Source: Benincasa hispida
Taxonomy: Eukaryota; Streptophyta; Magnoliopsida; Cucurbitales; Cucurbitaceae
NCBI RefSeq assembly: GCF_009727055.1
Contig: NC_052359.1
Span: forward strand, 20,228,215 to 20,292,214
DNA length: 64,000 nt
Direction: 5' to 3'
Shown here piece by piece: positions 11,500 through 22,828 of this stretch. The position numbers and the translations under genes are program-made. How positions within the stretch are numbered: position 1 is the stretch's first letter; every line of letters starts with the position of its first letter. Below the pieces are notes generated by a model. The model had not been told where the DNA came from and did not search any database. It was given only the letters and a program-made list of their open reading frames with translations.

Positions 11500-12420
11500 A
11501 GAAGCAATCAAAGCAGAATTAAACTCACTTTCAAAATGAGTTTTTGGATCAGTACTCCGAACACCAAAAAGTGTTAAACGTGTGGGATACAAATGAGTAT
11601 TTGTAAGGAAAAGAAATGAAAATAATGAGGTCACAAGATATAAAGCAAGACTAGTTGCACAAGGTTTTTCACGAAGACTTGATATTGATTATGAAGAGAC
11701 ATATTCTCCAATAGTGGATGCAATTATAGTAAGATATTTAATTGGCTTGACTGTGTATAAAAATCTGGATATGTATCTTATGGATATAGTCACAACATAT
11801 TTATATGGATCTTTTGATAATGATATTTATATAAGAACCCATAAGGATTTAAGTTACCTGAAACATATATATCAAATTCCCAGGAATGGTATTCAATAAA
11901 GTTACAAAGTTCACTATATTGATTGAAACAATTAGGACGGATGTGGTGCAATCACCTGAGTGGATATTTATTGAAAGAAAGATATCAAAATAATCTAATA
12001 TGTCCGTGTGTTTTTATAAAGAAATCACAATCAGAATTTGTTATTATAACTGTATATGTTGATAACTTGAATATAATTGGAACTCCTAAAAAGCTTTCAA
12101 AAGCAATATAATATCTTAAGAAAGAATTTGAGATGAAAGATCTCGGAAAAACAAAATTTTGCCTTGGTTTGCAAATTGAGCATTTAACAGATGGAATATT
12201 TATTCATCAATCAACCTATACAGGAAAAGTTTTGAAAAGATTTTATATGGACAAAGCATATCCATTAAATATTCCAATGAAAGTCCATTCATTGGATATA
12301 AAGAAATATATATTTCGACCTTGAGAAGATAATGAAGAATTTCTTGGTCCTGAAGTACCATATCTGAGTACAATTGGTGCACTTATATATCTTGCTAAAA
12401 AAACAAGACCAGATATTTAA
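11500..12420 (+). pseudogene. Element B reverse transcriptase
   Basis: Broken frames cover the copia RT: YKARLVAQGFSRR (11640-11680), DYEETYSPIVDAI (11690-11730), FVITVYVDNLNIIGTP (12037-12090) and EMKDLGKTKFCLGLQIEH (12130-12185). The catalytic YxDD box reads YVDN at 12055-12066, so the second Asp is replaced by Asn, which would abolish polymerase activity even without the stops. Confidence 0.75.
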
Positions 12421-12429
12421 TTTTCAATA

Positions 12430-12884
12430 AATTTATTAGCTAGATATAGTTCTTCTCCTACAAAAAGACATTGGAACAAAATTAAGCGTATATCTGTTAT
12501 CTCTGAGGAACAAGTGATAGGGGTTTGTTTTATTCAAATAAATCAAATTTTGATCTCAGTTGGTTATGTAGATTCTGGATATTTATCTGATCCAAACAAA
12601 ACTAGATCTCAAACAATTTATCTGTTCATATGTGGAGGAACTACTATATCATGGAGATCGATGAAACAGACTATAATAACCACTTTCTCAAATCATATTG
12701 AAATTCTTGAAATTCACGAGACTAGTCGAGAATGTGTATGGCTAAGGTCAATGACTCAACATATTCATGAAATGTGTGACTTGTCTTCTAATAAAAATCT
12801 CCCCACAATATTATATGAAGATAACACAACTTGCATAGCCCAAATCAAAGGAGGATATATTATAGGAGATAGAACAAATCATAT
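12430..12884 (+). pseudogene. Element B RNase H, fused to its 3' LTR by deletion
   Basis: The 149-aa frame (12514-12963) contains GYVDSGYLSDPNKTRSQT and TISWRSMKQTIITT, copia RNase H landmarks, then LPTILYEDNTTCIAQIKGGY. It runs out at GDRTNHI, where the family normally continues for dozens of residues. Instead the frame passes straight into LTR sequence, so the C-terminus, polypurine tract and LTR start are deleted. Confidence 0.65.
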
Positions 12885-13370
12885 TATAATAATAAATAGA
12901 TGCCCATTGTTTAGTGTCCCAAAAGCAATGTGTTACCCTTCATGTTGTCTATGTGTCTTGTAATTATTCATGCTTGGTGTCCATGTAAGTCCACATTCTA
13001 CTTGTCACTTTGTCTATAAATAGTGGCATTTGGTGGATCTTAAAACCACACATGCATTGGGTAAATTCCATACAAATTGGAGAAAGTGGAGAAATTTGAG
13101 AAATTTCTCATTTCTCATTTTGTTATTTTATTTTATTTTATTTTATTTATATATTATGTTTTATTTATTTTAATATTTATTTATTTTATTATTATATTAT
13201 ATTTATTTTAATATTATATTTTATNATATTATGTTTTATTTATTTTAATATTTATTTATTTTATTATTATATTATATTTATTTTAATATTATATTTTATT
13301 ATCATCCATGTTCCCATTGTATTCCTCAAATTCACAACAGTTCAGATATAATTAAACTTTTTAGAGAATG
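12885..13370 (+). repeat. 3' LTR of element B (truncated start)
   Basis: It shares about 140 bp with 8441-8582. It contains TATAAATAGTGG (13014-13025), a plausible TATA element of the LTR promoter, then an extremely AT-rich stretch with the N-containing duplication. The downstream edge is uncertain. Confidence 0.5.
13151..13299 (+). repeat. Perfect 74-bp tandem duplication around a single N
   Basis: 13151-13224 and 13226-13299 read identically by eye and are separated only by the N at 13225. This looks like two contig ends that overlap but were joined through a one-base gap symbol, rather than biological duplication. Confidence 0.7.
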
Positions 13371-13907
13371 AAATCATTTGTAATACAATAGTATACTACA
13401 CATAATTGAGTATAAAGATAGACAACAATATGTCTTCACCTGTTACAATGAATTTTTTAAATTTTCAAAACTTGATTGTAACACTGTGCAATGGTTTCTT
13501 TACGAAGAACATAAACTTTTATTTCTCATTTTTTTTGGAAAGCTTTGAGTATTTTTTTTACAAAATGAATAATTTTTGTTATCAGTTGACATTTCGATAA
13601 CTGAAAATAACTATTCATAACCCAATCATCTTCGCTTGAATAGTTGTATCCTATTAGCATCAACTGCATCTATTAGATTTAAAAGACAAAACAGTCATGT
13701 CCCGTTAGTGAATGGTAAAATAAAAACTTGATAAAAATGTTCGGGATAAAATGAAGATGTAAAGTAGAGTTATAGAAAAGTGAGCCTAAAGATTATTTCT
13801 TTTTTCTTTTTGTGTGTATATTTTATTTTTCAAGGGAAGGGTGTGTGTGCGGTAGAAGTAGAAAAATCGGAAAGAATGGTGGTCATATTCGTAATTGTTC
13901 CCATCAT
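13371..13907. other. Intergenic, no recognisable feature
   Basis: AT-rich sequence with a chance 64-aa frame (13406-13600) of low complexity. I see no gene or element. Confidence 0.5.
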
Positions 13908-14452
13908 TTTTTGCTCCCTAAATTCTAGATCTAGTTGTTATTTGGTCTATTAGTTTCAAAATGTTACACACTTTTAATCGGAAATTTTGAATTTAATTGC
14001 CATATGATTTTTAGGTTTCAAAATATTCACCATTAGATTTTGAGTTTAATTTTCAGTTGGTCTCTAGATTTCAACATTTTACATTTTTACCTTCAAATTT
14101 TCGCTAATAATACCCACTTTAGTCATTGGTGTTAACTTTATGTAAATTAATTTAATATAATTATGAAATAAAAATTTAAAATTAATTTTAGTAGTGATAA
14201 AAAATTAGTAAAAAAGAATTAACTATAACTATTTTAAATTAATTAATAGACATTAACACTAAGAACCAAAAATGAGTATTCACATAAAAATCAAAATTGA
14301 AAGTATGTGACTTCGAAACCTTGAAGAACAAGAAAAAAAGAAAACTAAAAAACTCAAAGGTAAAACTATCTAGAGACCAAATTAAATGAAATTAAATTCA
14401 AAGTTCGAAGTAAAAGTACAATATTCTTCAACATAGGGACGAAATTGATGCC
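13908..14452. mobile_element. Probable non-autonomous element with long imperfect inverted repeat
   Basis: The two halves are imperfect reverse complements. Shared phrases in order from each end include GCTCCCTA or CGTCCCTA, TTTGAATTTAATT, TTGGTCTCTAGAT, TTTTTACCTTCAAA-like and GGTGTTAA/AGTGTTAA. The phrase style ('TTTGGTCTCTA...') is that of common plant terminal-inverted-repeat elements with subterminal repeats. No target duplication was confirmed. Confidence 0.45.
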
Positions 14453-15059
14453 TAGAGGCATATATATCTTTTAAAACAAAGCACATACAATGTTTTGATT
14501 CTCATCATCTTGATTTAATGTGATATATTTCTTTTTATATAATAAATTCTTGAAATTTCACATTTCAATTTCCTGACCAATGAGCTACATATAGGACATA
14601 GAGATGCTTTGTTGACAACTCAATAACTTCATTTAATTTTGTCAAAGTAATAAATTATTCGAAATAATTACCTTAGTCTTATGACATGTCAATATGTCTT
14701 TGTGTTCGACTACTGAATCCACGTTTCTGTTACATAATTAAAAAAATATCAGTAGCAAAATTTATTTTTAGTGTGCTCGATATCTATTTAGTCATTGAAT
14801 TTTCAAAATGAATATTTTAATTCTTAAAATTCATCAAATAATTTAAAATACTTTTGATATATGAAATTTAAACTTAATTTCTATTTGATTATGGAAATTT
14901 TTAAAAGAATACTTTATAAAATCTGAAATTCAGAAAATAATTATATATATGGTCCATAATTAAGTTAAAGTTAACCATTAGGATTTTTTTTTTTTAAACT
15001 TTTTTTAATGAAGAGTTGTCAGTTTTTTTAAATTAAAATTATTATAATATTATGTGACA
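14453..15059. other. Intergenic, nothing recognised
   Basis: AT-rich sequence with homopolymer runs (for example T-rich at 14980-15010). No coding potential or element structure is visible. Confidence 0.5.
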
Positions 15060-16038
15060 TATTTCTTTTAACTAGTTTGATATTACGTGGATGCACGTAT
15101 TGTATAAAAATTTAAAAAAAGAATTTAATTATAAAATTTTAATAATACAATTTTAGTTTATGAATAAGAATGTTTTATTTTTTAAATAAGTCATGAAAAA
15201 AGTTTATAAAAATTCTGGAAGTTGATAGGGGAACAATAATAGTTATTTAATTGAGTATATAATATTTTATTAACATGTATAAAAGAATATATAAAGTAAA
15301 ATATTTTATATTAATTTTTTTTTAAAAGTTATGATAATTATCATCTTAATTAAAAAAAATCTATTTTATTTTAACCAGATGATTTGATTATTTTTCTAAT
15401 TTTGAACTTAATATGAATGAAAATATTATTATATTATTATTTTAAAATTCGTAGTCACTTGTTTAAAAAAATGTACTTCACAATTTGATTTGGATTACTT
15501 GATTATCTTCTTAATTTTGTACTATTGTTTTTCTTAAATTTCGTGATAAATTTTTAAATTTATCTTCTTAATTTTTAGATTTAAACCAAGTTTTTTTTTA
15601 AAATTTTGTGATAATCTTTTCTTTTTTTAAAAAAATAAAATTAAGGGGGATGATTTGACTCTTACCTTAAACTTTAAATTAAACCGAAATAATTAGTTTT
15701 TTTATTTTTTAAAATTTCGTTATAATAATCTCTTACGTAATTTTTTTTAATTATTATTTGATTATCTTGTTAATTTCAAACTTTGATTTAAATCAAGTTT
15801 GTCTTTAATGAAATGATATCGTGATAGTTTTTTCTTATTTAAAAAAAAAAAATTATTGGATGATTGATTAGCCTCTTTTTTCTAAACCTTAAATTAAACC
15901 AATTTATTTTTTCCCTATTTCTTTATTTATTTATTTTGTTAGGATGATTTCATTATTCTCCTAATTCTAAACTTTAATTTAAACCAAAGTATTATTATTT
16001 TTCATTATAATCGTATCTATATTAAATATTTTTAATTG
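15060..16038. repeat. Dispersed repeat with ~100-bp tandem units, left of the pararetrovirus
   Basis: The repeat starts near AACTAGTTTGATATTACG (15072-15089). From about 15375 there are recurrent units beginning GATGATTTGATTA and continuing CTAATT.TAAACTTTAATTTAAACC, near 15376, 15488, 15646, 15748, 15858 and 15942, i.e. roughly 85-160 bp apart and much diverged. The same order (ACTAGTTTGATATTACG, then GATGATTTAATTA units) recurs at 63250-64000. The right part continues at 23262. Confidence 0.6.
15960..16038. repeat. Left copy of the direct repeat flanking the pararetrovirus
   Basis: This 79-bp segment (CCTAATTCTAAAC ... TTTTTAATTG) is almost identical to 23262-23338, with about three substitutions and a short indel. 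The pararetroviral sequence starts immediately after it. Confidence 0.75.
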
Positions 16039-16779
16039 TTATTAGGTCTCCGCCTACTAGCAATTCCGATAAGGTTTTGATACGCGTCCCAACAAATAAA
16101 GATTACATAATTGAAAAAATTCCAAATATGGCTGACAAAACAAGACCCGTGACTGACATTTTATCCTTTCGGAACCTTTCTTTTTTTGAAAAAGATAAGA
16201 TTACTATAAGATTTGTCTGTGGGACAGGAACCCACTTGACCTTATCTCATCGTAATGGGAAAAGTAGTAATAAAGCAATAAGGAACAAAGCAATAAAGCA
16301 ATAAAGGTAGATAGATGGGATATGTTTGCATTATCTTCAAGCACGCTTGATAAGATCTTCAATTGATAGCTATTGATCATGTCACCCAGTTTCTCCTAAA
16401 TGGCCTTGATTGGAACGACTATTGAATATATCTACCATATCAACTCTTTTGAGACTACGATCCAAGGTCTTACTCCTTCGGCTACCCCACCTACTTTGAT
16501 TGCCCAACGTAATCCTTATGAGTTAATGGGATATTATAGTCATTTCTCTCACAGTGATCTGTCCAAGCTTTCCAATCTTCAACTAACCGCTGTGGCCAGT
16601 GGGTGGCTAATCCACTTCAGAAACAAACTATCTCCATCATCTCTGCCTCAAATGTAGGTTCTTATGAACGACGATAATAATTGCAGACCTTTGTACAAAA
16701 GCGATTTAAATAATTTACATAATTTTAAATTTAAATAAATATTTGAGTTACCATTTCTTAGACTAACTTGGCTGTGAGT
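16039..16779 (-). other. Pararetrovirus 3' / intergenic region
   Basis: This lies downstream of the last viral reading region. It holds a short run of AAGCAATA repeats (about 16268-16304). Two short + strand frames (16077-16304 and 16400-16657, 75 and 85 aa) run against the viral sense; I recognise neither. By position this is where a caulimovirid promoter and polyadenylation region would lie, but no convincing TATA or as-1-like element was identified. Confidence 0.4.
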
Positions 16780-17400
16780 CTAAAAATGGGTCATTGATGT
16801 CGTAATCAGCGAAGGGATCATAATCATCTTCGTCATCTTCGACTTCATTATTTATTGATGCAGAAGAGTTTGCATCTTCTTGAGTTTTGTCATGGTCTGA
16901 TAACTACCTGACAACTGTATTGAGAACTGAAATAAAATCAGCGTGTGATCCTACTCCAACGAGAGAACTCATGATTGAATTTTTCGTCAAAGTAAATTGT
17001 TCATCTTCTTAACGAGATAGATCTTGTAGATGAACATTGGCTTTGAACCAATCTTTTAGCTTTTGACGCTTCTAGGTGAGAGTAGTCAAACTTTTCCCAC
17101 CACTTGATCTTTAGTGCTTTACTTAAGACTTTAAAATTTTCATATGGTCCTAGTTGGAAATTCCAACAAAAGATCTATGAAATTTGAAAATATAATGCAA
17201 ATCTAAACGTCTTTGAAAGGGGAGATGCATAGATGCTATTTTGAAAAATGTGGTAGACCTTTTGACTTCTACTGGGAAGATTTCTTCTAATAGTCCAAAA
17301 TAATTCCACCATGTTTGAAACCAATTTGGAAAATGCATTTTATAAGCCTGCTTACAAAATATCACAAACCAAGAATGATTGTATGTTTGAAACTAGAAAA
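16780..17400 (-). pseudogene. Pararetrovirus reading region downstream of RNase H, function unknown
   Basis: The - strand reads as broken frames: a 71-aa segment at 17150-17365 rich in aromatic residues (NWFQTWWNYFG), then an acidic tail (EDDEDDYDPFADYDINDP) near 16790-16850. It follows RNase H directly. Several caulimovirids have an extra open reading frame in this position. The function is not recognised. Confidence 0.45.
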
Positions 17401-17471
17401 TATTATACCATACTCGCATGTAGTCATGGTATGTTTATGTTTGGCCCTTTGAAATACTAGCCTTGGAAGGG

Positions 17472-18300
17472 CTAGCCTGAACGCTCTGCATCAGCGGAGG
17501 CCGCTTTAGTGGCCGAGGAAGGCCAGGAAGTTCCATGAGCTTTTAGGGGTTTTTTAGGGAGATATTTTTTAGGAGGTTGTTCCCTTGAGAGGTGTTCTCT
17601 GCTTAGATAATCTGCAAGGGAGTTTTTCGTGCTTTTTATAGGCTTAATTTTGAAATCAAAGCAGGATAAGATTGCCTGCCACCTTGCAAAGATTTGCTTT
17701 GAAACTAGATTCTTCACACCTTTTTGAAAGATGTATTTACTGGCCTTTGAATCCGTTCACACTAGAAAATCTTTGTTGATAAGATCTCCTTGGAACTTTT
17801 GAATGCAATTTACTATTGCGAGAATCTCCTTTTTTACTGTGGAATAGTTCTTTTGAGCATCATTCCAGATTCCAGAATAATAACGGACTACTGTTTCTCT
17901 TTTGTTAATTCCTTGCTTGAGAATGTCGCCGTAACCAATGTCAGAATAATAATTGAATAAGCTTTTTCATCCATTAGCGATAAGCATGGGATGCCTTTTA
18001 CTAAAGCTTTTATTAATTAGACTACTCGAGTATGGTCGTCCATCCATGGTTTTGGGTTCTTTTTCAATCTGTCATAAAAGGGGGAGACAGATGGTATGGA
18101 GGTCTTTGATAAAGTCTCCAATATAATTTACACATCCAGGAAAGCGCTGGAGCTGTGTCTTGTCTTGAATAGTGTCTGGAAACTTATCCACGAAATCTAG
18201 CGACCGTTGGATTGGTTTGATTATTCCTTGATTAATGTCATAACCAAGAAATCTAATTTTGTTTGAAACAATTTGATCTTTGGTAAAGACACCACAAGAC
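17472..18300 (-). pseudogene. Pararetrovirus RNase H region
   Basis: The best-preserved part is an 81-aa - strand frame at 17472-17717. It includes a segment with RWQAILSCFDF and NSLADYLSRE, which fits the C-terminal end of a retroelement RNase H ('..K...N..AD.LSR'). Upstream, toward 18300, stops and frameshifts break the thumb/connection and the early RNase H part. RNase H would degrade the RNA strand during reverse transcription. Confidence 0.65.
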
Positions 18301-18328
18301 CATTTTTCTTAATAATGTTAAAGAACAC

Positions 18329-18685
18329 TTACAAGTGCTTAAAGTGTTGTTCGATTGTATTTGAGAATACCAAGACATCATCTATATAGACGATAGTGAA
18401 ATCCTGATATTTGTTGAATATGTCATTCTTGACATTTTTAAATTCTAAAGGAGCATTTTTTAATCCAAATGGTGTGACGTTCCATTGATATTGTCCGAAG
18501 TGGACGTCGAAGGTAGTTTTATATATGTCCTCTGCAGATACTTGGATTTGCCAAAATTTAGACTTCATATCAAACTTTGAGAAAACCTTGGCTGAGGTTA
18601 TTCTTTTTAATAAATCTTGTCGATTAGGAATGGGATACCTAATCCATTTGAGATTCTTGTTTAGGGGTTTATAGTTGATTACCAA
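18329..18685 (-). pseudogene. Pararetrovirus reverse transcriptase palm
   Basis: The 118-aa - strand segment covers the palm region: INYKPLN, YPIPNRQDLL, FSKFDMKSKFWQI, PFGLKNAP and the catalytic YIDD at 18377-18388, which is intact. The YPIPN motif following the 'NYKPLN' block is typical of Caulimoviridae rather than Ty3/gypsy plant elements. A neighbouring frame to the right (18755-19153) carries the N-terminal part, separated by stops. Confidence 0.8.
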
Positions 18686-18754
18686 TCTCGGAACTCCTTG
18701 TTCTGTCTCGGCTTGATTATTAACGTAAAAGGTTGCACAGGGCCATGGGCTTTT

Positions 18755-19153
18755 TTATAGGCTAATAAGCCCTTTTCGAAGGAGCTCATCAATTTCTGTC
18801 TTGCAGATTTTGATTAGGTCTTTTGACATTTGAATGGGTCTGGCCTTAGTGGGAATTTGGGCTTCATCAAATCCATCGACATATGGGAGCTCAACTAAAT
18901 GCTTTTTATGGGCCCAAAAGGCATTTGGAATGTCCAAACAAATTTCAACTTCCATTTTCTTTAGCAGATGCTGGATTTTCTTCTGGATCGAAGGTCTAGC
19001 AATTTGGTTAGCAACCTTCTTATTCTGATTGTCATCTTGAAAGAACTCAATTTGCCTCTCTGTCTTAGTATTCTTATTGATAAACTGCTGGATTTCTTCT
19101 TCAATATTTAAAATGTACTTAGGAGTTATCGGATGATAGAACTTAAAAGTCAT
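18755..19153 (-). pseudogene. Pararetrovirus protease-RT linker and RT N-terminus
   Basis: This is a 132-aa - strand segment. The second half contains a KARPIQMSKDLIKICKTEI stretch followed by DELLRKGLI, the 'IDxLLxxGLI' block that precedes the RT palm in pararetroviruses and gypsy-like elements. The first half has a K/Q/E-rich linker. A stop and a short gap separate it from the palm segment. Confidence 0.7.
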
Positions 19154-19249
19154 TATTTTTCCAAATTTCTGAGATGATAATCCTTTCTCGGAAACATGAA
19201 AAGGGTATAATTGAGTATGGAAGGGTGTGCCCAGAATGACTTCCTCTTA

Positions 19250-19560
19250 TAGGTCTTTGACTAAAAGAAATGTGTTAACGAAACACACATCTCCTTTGCA
19301 AATATACGCTTTTGGCAACTTATAATTAATGTGAAGTCTCTGATTGTTGGCTTCTCTCAGAAATTCCATTGGTTTTTCAAAATACCTTGAGGTATTAATC
19401 CTTCTTGGATGATGTTTTGGTTTACTCCAAAATTCAATAAGGCAACGACTTCAAACTTGAAATTCTGAACCTTAATGGTGACCATAGATAACCATTTTTT
19501 TATTGTAAACTTTACTGATATAGGTTATTCCCTCTATATCATCTCTTTGGACTCTTGAAG
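19250..19560 (-). pseudogene. Pararetrovirus aspartic protease with lost catalytic Asp
   Basis: The stretch ALLNFGVNQNII at about 19414-19443 aligns with the protease active-site loop ('xLxDTGAxxxxI'), but the catalytic D-T/S-G reads N-F-G at 19426-19434. The region is otherwise broken by stops. The protease would mature the polyprotein; replacement of Asp with Asn is inactivating. Confidence 0.6.
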
Positions 19561-19989
19561 TTTCCCCTAGGGTAATCGCTTTTACTGATTGCTGTTGGAA
19601 ATCACTGAATGCGTTTTCCAGGATCGACAATCATTGCTTATTGATGGCGACTTCCCTTTTGAGTTTCTTGATTTCCATGTGCAGGTTAGAAGCCTTTATG
19701 GGTTCTTGGAATGACTCATTATTGACCCGATTGAGTATTTCTTGAAAGGAATGTTAAATTGGCTCCAAGACTTGAGGCTTCGTATTTTGACCTTCTAGAG
19801 ACTCTCGAAGTTTTAGAAGGATCATTTTTCGAGATATTTCATCAGGAAGCTCTTCTATTAGATCAAGTAGGTGTTCATGGTCTTTTGTTAAAATATTGAT
19901 ACATCTTGTGCAAAGGACAACCTCTTCTGAAAGTTGAGAGGAATCGGAAGAATATCCTTCAGAGGAGGAATCTTCAATAACTTCATTGA

Positions 19990-21618
19990 TTAGTCCCTCG
20001 GAAGATGATTCTTCTAAAATAGAAAATTCATCTTTAGAACGGATGGCAAAGAGAAGAGACTGTTTCAGGTCATTGTCAATCTCTAGGCTATTGATTTTTC
20101 TTATAAGGGGGCATTTATTAGCATAGTGACCCTATTTGTTGCATCGAAAACAAGTGGCTCCTTTCTGTTTGGAATACTTCTTGTTTTTATTGTAGTATTT
20201 TCTCTTTCGGGGCTTTCTTCGTTTTTCGTTCGTCGCCTTTTGCTGTAGGATTTCTTAAAAGATTTTTTATTTGTTTTTGAAGGCGGTGGATCTTGTTCAA
20301 CGTCGTATTGTTTGCAGAAAGTCCCTAATTCCTTTAGATAATCTGCATCTTTGATGATTTCTTACTGGTAGTATCTCCGTAGGTGAGAGAATTTTAGTTG
20401 ATATTTTTTCCTTCGAAGATCTCAAACATCTTCTGATAAAATTTTTTGGCAATATAAGGAGGTAATTCTTCTACAAATTTTTGTTTCTAGACTTCGTCTC
20501 CGTAGAACGTAAGTTTATAAAGTCGCGCCATAAAAACGTCCTTGTACCATTTGAAATTACACATCTTTTTGCAACACATCTTGAGAAGTGCTTCAATAAC
20601 TTGATTGCTGTAGATGACTGTTCGTCCTACAAAGTGTTTCATTGCAGTGTATACCAATGAGTTAACCATATCTGGTTCATTTTGCATTATCTCCATTAGG
20701 GCAATTCCTGCTCCTGGATTTCCTTCTTGCTTTACTGTAACTGTCTTTGTGGCAGTTAGGATAGTCTGCCTTTCTTGTTAAGAAAGTTGATTGTGCCACC
20801 AGCTCCGTAGATTTCCTATGAATCTTGAAACCAGAATGTGAGCAGTGCTTAGAACAGTTTTTCTCTAGTTTATAGGCGGTAGCAGCTAGAAGCATTTCTT
20901 GGAAAATATTCATCAGTTGCTGATCGAAACATCCGTCAATGTTCCAGCTTATAATAAAGGTTCTATCATAAATCTTTTGATCTGGACGAAAATCATCCCA
21001 TCCTAGATCTAGAGGAGAGGGTTTTCCATAATGTTTCTTCATTTCTGTGCTATAAGAGACAACAAGAAGGATTTTTGTATAAGATGCAGAAGTCCCTTTG
21101 GACTCTTTTATCATATTAAAAACTTTGGAGACTTCGGTCTTCTTTGAAGAGTCTTCTTCTCCTTTATCAATCTTGAATACTGAAAATTTCTTATTAACTT
21201 CAGCTAGAAGTTCCTCTAGATTTCCTTTCAGATCTCCAATGTGAAAGGTATTTGGTTGGAAGATTGGTCGGTTTTGATCAATCTTTGGTATGCCCTTAAA
21301 GCTTGTTCTTGGGGTAGTTTTTTTATCCTTTATTTTCTCAATTGTCTGAAAGAAGGTCATTAGTATTTTGTTTGAGTAATTCAGTTGATGCTGGATGTTT
21401 TTTATTTCTCATATTCTAACTTTTGAGACTTTCTCTTCATCGATGGTTTTGTATGGAGAGGATACCATCTTGATGGCTAGGACTACCGGGTGAGAAAAAT
21501 AGGATTCTTCCTCAGGCGGATAGTCTGCAACTATCTCTTTTCCACTGATCATAATCCAAGTTGGGTTTTGTTTTAGAGTGAGACAGCGACGTTCTACCGC
21601 TTCATCTCTTTCTTTCAT
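19990..21618 (-). pseudogene. Pararetrovirus coat-protein region
   Basis: Consecutive - strand open segments (21409-21618, 20677-21360 with 227 aa, 20487-20696) lie between the movement protein and the protease. Features include a K/E-rich stretch, WDDFRPDQKIYDRTFI and a following basic region. Further left comes a zinc knuckle and an acidic Ser/Glu-rich tail near 19920-20060. Position, the basic region and the knuckle fit a caulimovirid capsid protein. The segments overlap in different frames, showing frameshifts. Confidence 0.6.
20105..20154 (-). other. Zinc knuckle with an internal stop (pararetrovirus coat protein)
   Basis: On the - strand the pattern C-x2-C-x4-H-x4-C is readable as CFRCNK, stop, GHYANKC. 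The TAG lies inside the knuckle, just before the Gly-His pair. The knuckle is the RNA-binding motif of the capsid protein; the stop alone would truncate the polyprotein before protease and RT. Confidence 0.7.
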
Positions 21619-21686
21619 TCTTTTGAAGAAATCTCCTTTCAGAATGAAAGCTCATCTTGTCTCCTTTGGTTGAGATATATAGAGAT

Positions 21687-22828
21687 TTATATATTAACTG
21701 TAATTTTGCTCATATCTTTGCTCAGGAGTCGCATAAGTCGATAGTACATTAATTTGATTGTAAATTGGTTCTGAGCTCCTTTCCATATCGGATTGAGTAG
21801 GAGATAAAGAACCATCGTTCTCATTGGAATCGATCTTTCAAAATCTACGGATGTTCTCATTGAGCTATATCTGAGGATAGATCTGGAAGTGTGACTAATT
21901 GGCCGTGTTTCGAAAGAAATGTTTGGCCTACTACTCATAATTTCTTGAATCTTAGGATATCTTGGTTATGAATAGATCTGATCTTCAATATCCCCGTTGG
22001 ATGTTCTGTGATCGTAGCATCCTCACTTTGTTTTGTAACAGGAGTATTCGCTCATCAAATTCTCCAAACTGGATTCTGTGTGATTTCACTCCATTGTAGA
22101 AGCTTTGGAACAGTCATAAAGGATTTCTCAATATTGACTTCTATAAGCATGGTGCTTCCTTTAGAAGATATTCCTAAAGCTCTCGGCGATACATTTGTAT
22201 GCATTAGTTTGAAATATACACGAGGATTTGTCTTTTAATTCAAGGCCTTCAAAATGGACATTGAGGCTAAGGGCATCTCGAAAATTTTCATCTTGAAGGG
22301 AAACAGTAAATCCCAGTTTGCATGTGAAGTAAACTGGTCCCCTTTCAAGGTTAGATTGAACGATTCCTAGAATAGAGTTTGAGAATCGAAGATGCCTCTT
22401 ATCTCTGAGGGCAAGATAGACTGGAACGTCTATCCTTCTCTAAATGGAGGTTTAAGGGCCACTTGAACACATCCGTTGTGTAAATATTTGAATCTATCCA
22501 TGGCTTGCTCTATAAATTCTCTTGGAAGAAGGCTGATTTCGGTAAACTCATCCTTCATTGCGAGATTTTTCTCGGTGATGACAATGACGTCAGTTTGAGA
22601 GAAATTGAAGTTGTTGATCTTATAGATCAGTTTTGGATCCAACTTAGGAATGGTCCAATTTTTTAGACGATCTTTAACCTTAGTAATTTCTGCTTCGGCT
22701 GAATTTTATTTTTGAATGATACTTAGAGGATCATCAATATTTTGGGGTTCTTTGGATTGTGAGAAAGAGGCAGTGTTATCAAGGATCGTTTGGGGGTGAG
22801 AAATATTAGAAAGTAATTTAGAAAGCAT
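21687..22828 (-). pseudogene. Pararetrovirus movement-protein region
   Basis: A first ATG at 22828 opens a frame that stops after about 40 codons. The next segment (22430-22642, 70 aa) ends in VQVALKPPFREG, followed further left by a GPVYF-containing stretch near 22340, both characteristic of the 30K-superfamily movement proteins of Caulimoviridae. A further broken segment is at 21687-21938. In a virus this protein enlarges plasmodesmata for cell-to-cell spread. Its presence at the start of the genome excludes an ordinary gypsy element. Confidence 0.65.

Larger units (their letters stand above)
8430..13370 (+). mobile_element. Ty1/copia element B (+ strand), degenerate
   Basis: Order on the + strand: partial 5' LTR, gag, protease, integrase, reverse transcriptase, RNase H, 3' LTR. 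The LTR relation is shown by about 140 bp shared between 8441-8582 and 12880-13020 (AATAAATAGATGCCCATTG and onward). The order protease-integrase-RT identifies Ty1/copia. Many stops and frameshifts, an RT active-site change and a deletion joining RNase H to the 3' LTR show that it is inactive. Confidence 0.75.

Noticed and set aside
13406..13600. 64-aa open frame
   Set aside because: Low complexity, AT-driven, no domain, no homology signals, no promoter or intron context.
15060..15090. Helitron end at CTAGT in TTAACTAGTTTGATATTACG
   Set aside because: No hairpin precedes the CTAGT and no clear TC start was found; the signature is too short to rely on.
17472..22828. Classification of the 16-23 kb element as Ty3/gypsy
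   Set aside because: There are no LTRs or integrase; a movement protein precedes the capsid region and the insert starts at the primer site, which fits Caulimoviridae instead.
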